The translations under genes and the position numbers were made by a program. Under the pieces are notes generated by a model that was given only the letters and a program-made list of their open reading frames with translations, was not told where the DNA came from and ran no database searches. A stretch of 64,000 nt of DNA from Ctena decussata (lineage: Eukaryota > Mollusca > Bivalvia > Lucinida > Lucinidae). Positions 34,268 through 46,619 of this stretch are shown here, in pieces (the first letter of the stretch is position 1; every line of letters starts with the position of its first letter). Where the stretch lies: positions 80,982,043 through 81,046,042 of the forward strand of contig OZ022509.1 in the NCBI GenBank assembly GCA_963989385.1, written 5' to 3'.

Positions 34268-34490
34268 GAGCCGCGACACGACAGAACCAACAATGTGATT
34301 GTGCGCCCAGCGCAGACTCAGATCAGCCTGGGCACCCGCCCAGGCCGCTCAGAGTCTTCGCTGTCCGCATGGCGGTAGCTTAGACACTTAGTTACTCTTT
34401 GAGCACTTTACAAAGAGTTCGGTCCCACTGGGCGGATGCGTCTGCACTGGGCGTACAACCACATTGTTGGTTTTCTCGTGTCGCGGCTCA
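34268..34490 (+). mobile_element. Palindromic fold-back element, copy G, internally deleted
   Basis: Same family, forward orientation. The right arm lacks about 14 bases (the CCAGGCTGATCTGA segment), so GGGCGGATG runs straight into CGTCTGCACTGG. It is the only intergenic copy, lying between the two OATP genes. Confidence 0.85.
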
Positions 34491-35477
34491 AATGTGAAAC
34501 AACAATTAATGGTCAGGTCTCGGAGGGCCATTGGCACCTGAGACATACCAGTCGCAGACATCAGATGAGGCGCATTTGAGGTTGCTGCTTATGCACATTT
34601 GCCCCGTGGCCCAAACAAACTGCCAGAGATGTCTGATGCATCGAAAACCTGCAATATGCCGAAATGTCGGATTCAAAAGCATGGAAGCCAAACTCCACAA
34701 AGCTCCATGTTGCTATGAAAAGTCAGTCTTTAAGTTAGTTGTAGATTAAGATAGAGAGTATTACTAGAATAAGCAAATAAGTTATTTTAGTTTTTGAAGA
34801 AATGTAAAACCCCATTATTAGTCACTATGGCAAATATACTAATATACATATTTAAAAAAAATGAAACATACACGTCACATACCTTCAGTTTGATATGCCA
34901 AGCTCATCCTACTATCCGGATAACAATCATTATAGCGTGCCTTGTATGCATCTAGAATCTCGGACTTAGCATTGGATAAACATGTAGTTGCTGTTGGGAA
35001 ATTATGTATGCTACTGTTTTATTTTTCTGAGTTTACTGAACAATAAATGTATGCACGAAAACGATTATGACGCCCCAATTTTCTTTTTGAATTATGCAGC
35101 ATCATATATAAGACGTGTATGTATTTGTTAGCTGTCAGCAGGAGAGTATTAAAAAAAAAATAAATAAATAGAAAATTAATAAAAATATGAAAATAAATAA
35201 ATGGTGTAAAATAGAAATAAGAAACGTTAAAAAAACTCAGTTTTTCTTTTGTTTATGTAACATATGGGTCTTGCAGTTGTCATCTAGACAGAAAAGTATT
35301 TTATCATATGCTGAACTAATCAACATCTTAAAGGGCCCTAATTTCTAGTTTTAATTTTATCATTTTTACCAGTTTCAATTATTTAAGATCAAAAGAAAAT
35401 ATATTGCAGACCAGACAAGCCTACCATTTTTAGTATTTGTTAATGTTTGTGTCATACAGTAGTTGAAATATATCTCC
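34491..35477. other. Intergenic region between the two OATP genes
   Basis: No gene is seen. A-rich simple sequence (AATAAATAAATAG, near 35158-35210) is present. Confidence 0.5.
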
Positions 35478-35570
35478 GGGACCCCAGGTAATTCAATCGT
35501 TTAAGTACGGCCCTGTAAATCTAGCAGTCCGGTTTCGAATCCCGCTAAAGGCCCATAAACGGTGTAATAT
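35478..35570 (+). repeat. tRNA-like SINE fragment
   Basis: CAGGTAATTCAATCGTTTAA (A-box region) is followed by GGTTTCGAATCCCGC (B box) and AAAGGCCCATAAACGGTGTA. The similar wording AACCGTAAACGGTGTTCCAT at 28124-28143 suggests the same family. No intact tRNA cloverleaf is supported. Confidence 0.5.
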
Positions 35571-35698
35571 TGCATACAGTCGTTCAGTATTACCCTCCTA
35601 TGATTCTAATTTTAATGAAATACTGTTGAAAAAGAATTTAGTAGGAATCGCAAATCATTCATTCATTCTTACTCTCCAGACTGTATCAAGTTTGTATT

Positions 35699-36018
35699 AC
35701 CGTACAAGTCCTAATAAACGCCCCTGCTCTAATAAACGCCCCATTCCTCTTTTCCAAAAATATTGTTATATCAACCTGCAAGTATTCTTGTTTGATTCTC
35801 TGGATAAGATAGCTGTTTTAGATTGGTTCTACTCTTTAAGTGTTGACCCTGCAGAGAAGGGAGGCAAAAAGAGTAGACTTGCTTCCTCTTAAAGTTTACC
35901 CATCACCTTTATATTGCTTATCATAGGTATTTTGGCAGTGGCTGACTTACTAAACTTTAGGCTCTAAATAACGCCCCAACTTTTGGAAAATGCACAGCCC
36001 CCGGATTAATACGGTCTG
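35699..36018. mobile_element. Possible miniature transposon with CCGTA ends
   Basis: The left ACCGTACAAGTCCTAATAAA and right CCCGGATTAATACGGT are partial inverted repeats. AATAAACGCCCC is repeated inside the left end and AAATAACGCCCC appears near the right. It is weakly supported because the arms are diverged. Confidence 0.4.
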
Positions 36019-36825
36019 TCAAAATTTATTTGATGATTGACAATTTTGATACACTGATTGATTGTCTGGTACTAGGACGTTGAAACAATATTTCAGTGTA
36101 TTTTCAAGTTTGACACAAGTTTCGCTCAGCAGTAACCCTGTGACCATTTATTGGCGAATGGCTTTCTTCTGTCAACAAAGTCTCCATTTTTTACCAGGCT
36201 CTTGCTTAAGGTCTAGGAGGCATATAATGTGTATGCAGGTTCCCTACATGCATTGCTTTGCAAAAATTGAAAGTTAAGTATGGGAGAATTGAAGCCGTTT
36301 CTCTTGCTATAAAACTTAATAACAGGCTGTCGAAATCCAATAAAGAAATAATAATCAATGTAGAAGTCAGATAAACTGGTCTCTGTATTATCTTCAATTC
36401 CATGTTCACAGTTCAAAATAGATAAAAAAAACAGTTCGGTTTCTTAATTTAAATCAGCCAAACATCACGGAAAAACATGTTGTTCAAATTAAACCATAGC
36501 GATTTAACAAAGATGGGAACTTTGGTGAGAGCCACAGCTACAGAAAACCACCATCTTTGAGTCTGGCAATAGACAAAGCAACAGGCACCAACTTTAGAAA
36601 TGTTTAGGCCGGATCAGTCAGTCATTTAGTTCGAAACACGAACCACCGTCATACAAAACCTGGACTGTTCCTTTTTTTTTTTAAACAGATTATTACCTAA
36701 GATAGTTATTGTTTGTTTTCTTTCAAAACACAATTATCATTTTAAACAATACGATACACGTATAGTTTTTGATCGTACATAAATAAGGTTATCATTTGTG
36801 CTGAATCTACAGTTCTTCAGAATAT

Positions 36826-39800
36826 TTAGCCTGTACTTGGCAGCTGCTTGTAACTCTGCAAAAGAAAGAAATACATTTTTTTCATTCAGCTGTAAGACTG
36901 GGTTCCCCTTCCAAAATGCCAAAACACAGTATAACCATCTTGTTTACTTCAGCTCTTCCAAATATTCCAAAAAATCTAGATCGTCTTGTAAGACGGATCT
37001 AGGTTTTTGGGATTGTTTTAGAAGGGTCAATGCCCGTAACAATATACATATGCAAATAAAGTAAGTTTAAAAGGGCAATGCATAGGAACTGAAACAATCA
37101 AATTCAATAGCTTACCCGCGACCTCAGTAGGCTTACAACAATACCAAAGGACAGGACAGCAAACTAAACGACTCTTTTGCAGCCTATCGGCCACAAAGCT
37201 ACCCTTAGACAAACATGTTATCATTAGCTGTGCAATCGTGACCGATATTATTTCGCTCATTCACTTTTATTTCTTCTATTCATTTTTTGTCGTACACATC
37301 TTTGATAATAAGAATCATCATGGGTCTAAGTTTCCTATTGAAAACCAGCGATTATACATCCTCTTTGAAATTAGCACTTTGACAAATAAGCCCAATCAAC
37401 TGATTTGAATAGCTACCAGTTATAAAATAAAATTGTGTTTTGTAGACTCACCCCATTTTCAGCAGTTTTGTCGCCATTTATTTCAAGTTTCTTCTTAGGT
37501 ACGTCGGTACGCCATTCTGTCTTTTTCATTATCCGAAAAGCAATGTATAAACACAGTACGAGAGAGAAAGCGAGAAACCGTGCAATGATTCCATAAGCAT
37601 GAATGGCATTCCGGAAGTAAATAATATCGTACAGTTGACATGACTGCCGTTCACCGCATATGTATTTCCATAGCGAGCACGTGCCGTCTATCACGCGCCC
37701 AAATATCACCGGACCAGGCATCCATCCTATAATATATAAAAAGGCAAAAATATTTTCTAAATCTTTGACCAAGGGCAATAGGTCTGATAAGCGACCGACA
37801 GTCCCTTGGGTATAGCATATTAAACACTGAACCAAATCCTCACCTTTCGGTGTCGTTTTTGGGTGACAAATGGAGTCTTCAGGCATTTGCCCTTTGGGGT
37901 TCGAGCTGGGGGTCGTCTGCACTGAGGCAATCTGGCCAATAGCAGTAAGCACAAAACTGTATGTCAGATAGAGAAAAAAGCCTTTCATAAGCAATGGAAT
38001 CATTTAGAACAGTCTGTCCTATAGCTGTTTTGTTAAACGTCTCGTCCCTTGTTTATTATAAATATCGACAAACGGTTATGACACGCTGCTCCTACCACCT
38101 GTTCGGACTATAAATGCCGTTAGGTTGTTTTTTTTTCTCGCCTATTGTCATGCATGTCCAAAATAACTGGTATTATATGAGCATGCCGCGTGGTCCTCGT
38201 TTTATGTTTTTCCTCGCTATGAAATTATGGAAATAAATGAACATTATTGACACATGTATGTTTCGATTAGCCATGAAAGACACACCGCACACGTGCTGTC
38301 TCAGTTTCCAAATCACATATCAATTTTCATAACAAGATAACCGAAGCGCGCCACAGAGCCCTTTATCTGAAAATATTATTACGTGATGCCGGTTTTAACT
38401 TTTTCTTTCGAGATAAGTGGTGTTGGCCGAGTGACTTACAATCTTCAGATCATCCACACGGAGGTAATACCAGTATGCCTTCCTGTGCTGTCGACCAATC
38501 CGTCACTATAAAATTGTTGTCGACCGAGAATTCTTTCATAAGCATAATCAATAACGTAAAATGATATTGTTGTGAATAGCTGTCGACCGAGCTGATACGG
38601 ATGTCGAGTTTGTCTGTCGGCAGCCACTTCTTGCATGTATGGTCGCTGACTGGCTCGGTAGACAGCCCAGGTAGGGAAATCGGTATTACCACCCTGGTCC
38701 AGCTCTTCCCTCTCGATTGTTTCGTCCTACTCATAACTGCTAAATTATATCCGCTTTAGGCCCAGAATAATCGAAATACTGCTGAAAGGGTTTAAAAATC
38801 CACCCTCCTAACCCTGCTTCTGTCCTCAGTATTATTCTAATTCCCGTTCAAATTGTACATTATAAAACAGGAACGTTCGTAACCAGGGACATTTAGACAA
38901 TAAAAATGATCTTAGACGAGAATCCAGGCTGCAACTATTCCATGCATGCTTTTCTCTCTGGGCTTATGGTATTAAGATGGGTTAACACGGCACATATGTC
39001 GTATGATACAGTGTAAACACCTAAATAACATAGGTTGCATGGCCAGATCCGTTGGTTGCAACATGTCTGGTCGTCTAAACAAAACCTGTTTGCGACAAAA
39101 TTCTTGCATGACATATTTGTCATGGGTTTACACAGCGACATATGTGCATGACACATGTCGCTGTGTAAACCCACGATTACATACCTATTGTTGAGACGAG
39201 AAAACCAGATAGTGCTGTTGCAACTGCTCGATCATCCTCAGCAACACACCTGCAACACGAAAAGAAAAGAAAAAAGAAAACTGTAGCAACACAGACAATT
39301 CTTTGCCCTGGTGGACTGTTTTGATGAGTTCATTTGTCAGTTAAGGGGTGGCATGTTAGTTTATCTTTATCACTATTATTTTATTTTGAGAATAAAATAC
39401 CCTAGGGTTTTGCCTAATGCAAACAGAGTAAACTCTGCTCAGACGCGCCGCGTTTTGACATTTGTTTACGTTCAGACCAACAGTATTTTAGTCATATCAA
39501 GTCAATGGAAGGGTGATATTGAAGTGTGCGCAATGGAACCTTGTTTGCCGCTGAAAAGAATTAAGTTTGCGGCGGGACTCGAACTCGGGCCTGTACAGTA
39601 CTTAAAGTCTGGATAGATTTATTCTTTCAGCAAAAATACAATCAACTGTCTTATCATTCAGGTAAGGGCATGCTCAGTTACTCCCACCTATGGCTCTAAC
39701 AAACAAACTACACACTCTCTTACCACTTTGGCCATATGCTCAGAGTCTGATTTTTCAGTTAACGGCCTTACCTGATTTTTATGATGAAAGTAGGCATGAT

Positions 39801-42800
39801 CTTAAAAGCCGCAAAGAGTGCTGCAATAAAAGCAAAGACAGAATAGACATAGAGGTTTGTGGTACAGCCTTGGTCACACAGTCCGGAAGCCGCTTGTCCT
39901 GTTGGAATGCACGTGCAGTTGGTAAATTCCTGAAAAAAAAATAAAAAGAAAAGAGACAGACTGCAAACCTTCTAGGTAAAATGCATGATAAACAGACACC
40001 GTTTCCCCTGATGTATTGAACAGTTTCCCCCGTCCCGCCCTGCCCCGCTGCCAAAAAAGGTAGTTTTTTTTTTTTTTTTTTTTTTTTTGGAAGTCCCAGT
40101 ATACTTTTAAACAAATTAAGCTATCAAAATTGTACTAAAACAATATATGAAGCATCTGAAAGCAGATAATATTTTAAAGGCATTTTACTTAATATTGAAT
40201 GATATATCTGTCCTGTCGTCTGCACACAATTTGTTTCGCAAAAGGGGTCGTCATCCAAATTGAAACGCGAATAATCATTTTCAGGTGACAAAAATTTCAC
40301 AGAAATACGCACCGTCACCGTACTATATTGCGCAAGTCAAAGCGTCAACCCGTACGCCTTTGATGTTTCAATTATCTTCTCATAATGACTGAAGAACAAA
40401 TAAAATCAGAGTTCATGAAACTTAACCATACATTACAAGCTAATTGTAATGTGTCCTTTCCTATGATGAGACTTGTGTTTCGACTCGTTTACGCGAACAT
40501 ACCTACACCACTGTCTGGATCGAGATCCGGAACATCCTTTTTAGGAAACGGAAGAGACCACCAAAGATGGCAGACAGGTTTACACACGCGAGATAGGTGC
40601 TTCTTTTTTTATTAAATTTGCTGACTATATAGCATATGCACGGTCAAACAAGCCAAATCACCGAACGTAGAATACATATCTCCATTGAAAACAAGCAGTA
40701 ATGTGACGATAAATATACCCAATTCGCTTCTATCGGCGTCTTTTATGTCTGCTATTTAATTTTTTAGTGCTGACCCAAATATTTTTTTGACTTTCCTATG
40801 AAATCTCATTTATATTTTCTTATCACTTTTATAAAATACGATGCCTAATTCCAGTCGGACCTAGACCCCGAAAACCGTGTTTATTTTGAGAAATATTTAT
40901 TTATATTAGCAGTGTAATATGCATTTGTCACTGGAACGTACTCGCTAGTTCAGCACAAAATGTCAACGGAACATCTCGGAGTACGTTCCAGTGACAAATG
41001 CAAATTACAAGGCTAATAAAAATGATTATTTCTTAAAAACCAGCCAAGAGCTTTAAACACGTAATTCGGGATCTGGGACTGAATTGGACTGGGGATTGTA
41101 TTTTGTAAAATATGTAAGAAAATATTTATGGCGTTTTATAGGAAAGTCAAGAAAATATTTGTGTCACCACTTAAACTTGAAACTGCACAATAACAGACTT
41201 GAAAACATGCCCATACAAGCAAATGAGTATATTTTTCACCACACAACTGCCTGTTTTACATGGAGACATGTATTTTCTGTTCACTGATATAGCTCGTTTG
41301 AATGATGCATAAGATATATAGTCAGAATATTCGATAAAACGAAGCACCCATCCAGCGTGTGCAAACCGGTCTGCCATATTTGTTGGTCTGTTTCGTTTAC
41401 TTAAAAGGAGGTTCCGGATCTCGATCCAGACAGTGTACACAATCTTGTCGAAAATATTTATTGTTTTTCCTAAATGCTACAATAGTTTAAAACCTTAATT
41501 TTTGTGAACAGTATCGTAGCCTTAAGATGAATGGGTGAAGCAACTTTTTCACTTTCATTTATATTTTTTCTTCCTTTCTCATTATAGGGGGAGGGGGCGC
41601 AATTAAAATAATGATTTGTTTCCTCAGTAACTTATTCTTTCTGTTTGAAAAAGTTTAGTCATCCAGAGAAGCAAACAGGTAGTCACAAAAGTTGTTGTCC
41701 TTAATAAATGGCAATACCCATACATGTTCACCTTAAAGCTGTTTCAGTGCAATCAGTAGTTACATGATTTTTGTGATTTCATGTATTTCGTGTATATATT
41801 TTATTTGACTGCGCATGGATATATTACATAAGCATCGCCGTGCATGCTGCTTATTCGTGTTCCTTCACAAATGTCTTTTGTCTTGCCAGACGTGGCACGA
41901 ATGACTCACCATATTCGTTTGACCTGTGCACCCTGCGTGACAGGGACTGTAATAGCTCTGCCCGTCATCCCCACAAATAGGGAAATATTTTCGGTCACTA
42001 CAAGAACAGTCTCCGCGACAATGGTCTTCTAAAGGTGTGTACAATGACGATAGTGTCCTGAAAGTAAAAATGATATGAGCCGCGACACGACAAAACCAAC
42101 AAAATTGTTGCGCGCCCAGCGCAGACTCAGATCAGCCTGGGCATCCGCCCAGTCTGATCAGAGTCTTCGCTGTCCGCATGGAGGTAGCTTACACCCTCAG
42201 GTACCCTTTAAGCGCTTAGCAAAGAGTCTGATTAGACTGGGCAGATGCCCAGGCTGGTCTGAGTCTGTGCTAGGCGCACAGCCACTGTGTAGGTTTTGTC
42301 GTGTCGCGGCTTAATAATAAACGACACCCCCCCCATCCCGGGGAAATGGCATACTCACAAAGCACAATCGTCCTAAAACGCCTAGATCTAGGACACCCAA
42401 GCAGAAAACTACAGTAAAAATACAAAAAAAAAAGATGTTTGTCAAAAAGTTAAATACCTAGCAATATGCTTTCCTTCTAGATCTACGATGTTTCCCAGGA
42501 GGCTCATTAATTTACGTTGTATCGTTTATCTATGTTGTGAAATAGTGGGGAAAAATAAGTACGTTATATTTTTGTTCGCTGCGAATCGTCTTATGATGCT
42601 TCATTTTAGAACCAGGTTATGAGAAAATAGGCATACGGGTTGGCGCACAATCAGACAATTATGGGAAAAAGCAACATGTCTGTCTCGCAGAAGTGCTTCA
42701 AATGAATTTTACACAATAGACTGTATCTAAATGAACACATCTCTATCATTTCCTTTTCTAAATACCTTTGCTTTATTAAATATTCATTAGAAATAATATA

Positions 42801-44849
42801 TACATATCTGTAATTGAATTTTACACAATAGACTGTATCTAAATGAACACATCTCTATCATTTTCTTTTCTAAATACCTTTGCTTTATTAAATATTCATT
42901 AGAAATAATATATACATATCTGTAATTGAATTTTACACAATAGACTGTATCTAAATGAACACATCTCTATCATTTTCTTTTCTAAATACCTTTGCTTTAT
43001 TAAATATTCATTAGAAATAATATATACATATCTGTAATTGAATTTTACACAATAGACTGTATCTAAATGAACACATCTCTATCATTTTCTTTTCTAAATA
43101 CCTTTGCTTTATTAAATATTCATTAGAAATAATATATACATATCTGTAATTGAATTTTACACAATAGACTGTATCTAAATGAACACATCTCTATCATTTC
43201 CTTTTCTAAATACCTTTGCTTTATTAAATATTCATTAGAAATAATATATACATATCTGTAATTGAATTTTACACAATAGACTGTATCTAAATGAACACAT
43301 CTCTATCATTTCCTTTTCTAAATACCTTTGCTTTATTAAATATTCATTAGAAATAATATATACATATCTGTAATTGAATTTTACACAATAGACTGTATCT
43401 AAATGAACACATCTCTATCATTTTCTTTTCTAAATACCTTTGCTTTATTAAATATTCATTAGAAATAATATATACATATCTGTAATTGAATTTTACACAA
43501 TAGACTGTATCTAAATGAACACATCTCTATCATTTTCTTTTCTAAATACCTTTGCTTTATTAAATATTCATTAGAAATAATATATACATATCTGTAATTG
43601 AATTTTACACAATAGACTGTATCTAAATGAACACATCTCTATCATTTTCTTTTCTAAATACCTTTGCTTTATTAAATATTCATTAGAAATAATATATACA
43701 TATCTGTAATTGAATTTTACACAATAGACTGTATCTAAATGAACACATCTCTATCATTTCCTTTTCTAAATACCTTTGCTTTATTAAATATTCATTAGAA
43801 ATAATATATACATATCTGTAATTGAATTTTACACAATAGACTGTATCTAAATGAACACATCTCTATCATTTCCTTTTCTAAATACCTTTGCTTTATTAAA
43901 TATTCATTAGAAATAATATATACATATCTGTAATTGAATTTTACACAATAGACTGTATCTAAATGAACACATCTCTATCATTTCCTTTTCTAAATACCTT
44001 TGCTTTATTAAATATTCGACAATATACGAGTAAAATTCCAAAAGCCTCATTTTGGCACACGTTCCGAACAAATGATTCACTGACAGCATCTGCAGAGAGG
44101 CGTTTATACATCGATAAATCCTGTTGACGTTGTATTCATACGCGGCGTTTTCTTCCGTTTTTTGCATCTTTTTCCGTAACGAATCGGCAGTTTTGCATTT
44201 TCTTATTGTAATTCAAGCGGAAGAACAAAATATGTCTTGAGACGACCAAAGCAAGTGCGTGTATGACTTTATCTATGACGTAACGTCAGCATCATAACAA
44301 ACGTCAATGCAGCTGATGAAAAACTTTTGGATGGACAAAGTTGGAATTATAGGAAATGAATTTCCTTTTTTGTGATTTTATCGATGTGCAAACGCCAGCG
44401 AATCCCTCACAAACTTAACATGCTCTATTCAGTTTGTGAATGATTCGCCGGCGTTTACGCATCAATAAAATCAAAAAAAAAAAAAAAAAAAAAAAAAGTG
44501 GAAATCATTTCTATATTAAAATCCATATTTATAATTTAAGTCTAAGACAGCAACATAATTATGGACATTTTATTAAACTAACAGTCTGATATTCCAATAT
44601 CGCGCATGACTTTTTGCATTTAAAATGGATACAACTCTTGCGACAATACTTACCCATTTCCATTTCCACTGTCCCCTACCACTCTTGGCTGATCACAACC
44701 CAGAAAGAAGCCAGGAACCATAGCAACGATATTGACAGCGTAAAACACGGACATCATAAACATGGTGTTAATAGGAGTCATCTTGATTTTACGGGTCATC
44801 ACTCCACCCAGAAAGGACCCAAGAGATACAGCCATGATGTTGCTGATTG
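36826..44849 (-). CDS. Second OATP/SLCO gene, 5'-incomplete (last six exons)
   Basis: Exons in transcript order: 44849-44654, 42057-41910, 39929-39772, 39249-39185, 37726-37452, 36855-36826. They match exons 9-14 of the neighbouring complete gene in order, phase and length, except the first, which is 6 nt shorter (a shorter glycine/asparagine run before the Kazal loop). All 872 nt stay open with good splice sites. The ten loop cysteines, the GWMPGPVIFG motif and the terminal SYKQLPSTG mini-exon are intact. Coding sequence is close to copy 1, for example PLEDHCRGDCSCSD against PLEDECGKECACSD. Exons 1-8 were searched for by eye up to 64000 and not seen. The gene may be truncated, or the missing part may lie at the assembly gap 45919-45941. 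Same-strand, head-to-tail order indicates tandem duplication. Confidence 0.9.
37844..38003 (-). CDS. Candidate signal-peptide first exon nested in OATP copy 2
   Basis: On the - strand an ATG at 38003, or the in-frame ATG at 37988, opens a frame whose start MKGFFLYLTYSFVLTAIGQI looks like a signal peptide. A donor-like AAAG|GTGAGG follows at 37843. TTTATAATAAA lies about 50 bases upstream. The frame also stays open through to OATP exon 13 if unspliced. No homologue is recognised, and no following exon was identified. It could equally be a chance frame in the intron. The matching intron of copy 1 does not have it. Confidence 0.22.
39125..39172. repeat. Short perfect hairpin
   Basis: GGTTTACACAGCGACATATG and CACATGTCGCTGTGTAAACC are inverted around TGCATGA. 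Degenerate relatives of the arm (GGGTTAACACGGCACATATG) lie at 38979-38998, suggesting a larger decayed element at about 38900-39175. Confidence 0.7.
39485..39605 (-). mobile_element. tRNA-derived SINE, family 2, copy 1
   Basis: On the - strand CCCGAGTTCGAGTCCCGCC is a B-box sequence. The + strand reads GTATTTTAGTCATATCAAGT and GTGTGCGCAATGGAACCTTG, shared with the copy at 55405-55580. It is truncated at its 5' (tRNA) end and lies in the second OATP gene. Confidence 0.65.
40509..41435. mobile_element. Giant near-complete palindrome (~930 bp)
   Basis: The left arm starts CACTGTCTGGATCGAGATCC and the right arm ends GGATCTCGATCCAGACAGTG. The arms keep pairing inward: CAAAGATGGCAGACAGGTTT against its counterpart near 41360-41382, TTTGACTTTCCTATGAAATC against the one near 41130-41155, and finally CATTTGTCACTGGAACGTAC with its mirror at about 40980-41000. 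Arms are about 450 bases each and visibly diverged. No transposase or known domain is seen. It lies between exons 10 and 11 of OATP copy 2. Confidence 0.82.
42077..42313 (+). mobile_element. Palindromic fold-back element, copy H, near a splice acceptor
   Basis: 237 bp, forward orientation. Its edge lies 19 bases from the acceptor side of the Kazal-loop exon of OATP copy 2 (exon edge 42057), leaving only a short TTTTTACTTTCAG tract outside the element. The corresponding intron of copy 1 lacks it. Confidence 0.88.
42704..44018. repeat. 112-bp minisatellite, 12 units
   Basis: Units start at 42704 and then every 112 bases to 43936; the last is cut at about 44018. Each unit contains ACACAATAGACTGTATCTAA, ATGAACACATCTCTATCATT and AATAATATATACATATCTG. 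Units are essentially identical apart from one C/T site (CATTTCCTT or CATTTTCTT), whose order along the array is C T T T C C T T T C C C. The array is in the OATP copy 2 intron between exons 9 and 10 equivalents. Confidence 0.95.
44345..44515. mobile_element. Fold-back element, family 3, copy 2
   Basis: GCAAACGCCAGCGAATCCCT on the left pairs with GATTCGCCGGCGTTTACGC on the right. Outer arms GTGATTTTATCGATG and CATCAATAAAATCA also pair, the latter followed by a long A tract. It is related to 22698-22868. Confidence 0.78.
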
Positions 44850-46619
44850 CTGAAACGAAAAATACTTTTTTAATATGAGAGCAAGCATGATACGATACTT
44901 CCATCCACTATTGCAAATTTCTATGTTGGTGCAGGTTTCAAAATAGTTCCGTTATCTCAAAATACTACGCGTCCATCCACCAATGCAACACTTCCTTTTT
45001 GAAGCAGGTTCAGAAACGTTCCATTATCTCAAAATAATAAAAAGACAAACGATCAAAGTCATTTCTTTTGAGACGCCGGCTCAGTTGATCCTTGTCACAA
45101 AATTTACCTTCAATGCTACATTATTGGCGACTTCAGCGGCGATCACTTGATTAACGTCAGGTTCACAGAGTACAGCAAGGCTTTTTATAGGATGATGTCA
45201 CAAATATATTTACTGCGACTTTAACGGAGCAGTTTTAAAACAGCTATAATTGAATCAAAAGAATTGAGCTTTTAGGCGGAATATTTGATCTGAAGTTGAC
45301 TGTGACAAATTTCAATCGTATTTACAAGCCATTAGGATGTTCATTGCATTAGATAGAAAATGCGTACTAATAAAACGAAGGAAAGAAAAACGATCAAGGT
45401 CATTTCTTCACAAACACCAGATCAATTGATCTGCTATTTCATTTTAATCAATTCAATTTAATTTACGTTGGCGATATCGGGTATGCAAAATCTACGTTGT
45501 TACAGTTAATGTAATAAGAAAAGATATTGTCTAAAAAGAACTGTTTGCAGGTAAACTGGTGTTCTTGACCCTTGTAGACCAGTCTTCAAAAAAGTGGTAA
45601 GCTTTGCCAGATAAACCATTGTTGGCATGAAAGAGATCTTATACAATCTTAAGAGCCCATATTTTCATTACTGTTTACTTTATTTTGTTTGTTGATGTTT
45701 CACTTTACATGTAGAACCTGTCACGAGGCTTGTCACGGTCACGAGGCTTTGTCACAGTCAATTTTCAAATCGGGTCAACCATGGTTTAACTGGTAGGTTT
45801 CTTTTGCTCCAGAATTTCAGTGTTGCTATTTCTGTGAGTCCTCATGTTTGTTTTATCTTAGTCTTAATTTTGATTTCTATGTTCATGAGATATAACACTT
45901 ATGAGTTTGGAAGCTTCTNNNNNNNNNNNNNNNNNNNNNNNAATAATATGCAGCGTCCAACGCACAATCGTACCCATATCTGATTACACCAAGTAGCCAA
46001 GCACGTCCTCGAAATGCAGTTTACAAGCAAATAATTCTTTCAGTTAACTAACAAACACAACGATACTTTAGCTGTTTAATCATATAGGTGGCACAAAAAA
46101 TATCCTAAAAGAAAATGAATAAATTAATAAAAATCTCTCCAGCAAACAAATGCATCCATCGCTCTTGGAATCTCATCGGTACATGGCGTATACCGTACCA
46201 ATTTATCTTCTTAAATGTTGTGTATGTATGCTTTTCTGCCATCATAACATTTGAGAGAAGGACGCTGTATGTGAATTCTGAAAGGGCATACAATCTCAAC
46301 CAATGTACAAAATTCATATTGCAGTGATAGGCCATAGCGTATGTAGAACCAGATAAAGTTGGAAGGCTGAAGATAGCGATATATATAAATTGTGCAGACC
46401 TATGAAGGGGACAAGAGGGTTAGCCCATAAAGACATACGTAAATATGGAGAAGGTGAAATGTAGTACAGAGTTTATAACTGCATGGTAAGTGGACGGTAC
46501 AAGAATGTGAAAAAGAATAAAGGTTAATAGATAAAGTTGGTAGACTGCAGTCAGTGTACGATAATGATGGAAAGTTCAAGACAGAAAGAAATGATGGACA
46601 TGCTATCCCTATGGCAGTC
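44850..46619. other. Region where OATP copy 2 exons 1-8 would be expected
   Basis: No exon of the transporter is recognised here. A two-fold repeat lies at about 44905-45060 (CCATCCACTATTGCAA and CCATCCACCAATGCAA, each followed by CAGGTTT/CAGGTTC and CGTT or CCATTATCTCAAAATA). CACGAGGCTTGTCACGG is partly duplicated at 45721-45755. The 23-base N gap falls inside. Short frames on both strands near 46105-46335 show no known domain. Confidence 0.5.
45919..45941. other. Assembly gap (23 N)
   Basis: A run of 23 N marks a join in the assembly. The true gap length and the order of the sequence on either side cannot be judged. It sits about 1.1 kb upstream of the first retained exon of OATP copy 2. 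Confidence 0.99.

Noticed and set aside
38445..38734. Overlapping - strand frames in an OATP copy 2 intron
   Set aside because: No domain or splice context is recognised, and two frames overlap out of phase.
42704..44018. CRISPR-like regular array
   Set aside because: The whole 112-bp unit repeats without variable spacers, in an animal intron. It is a minisatellite.
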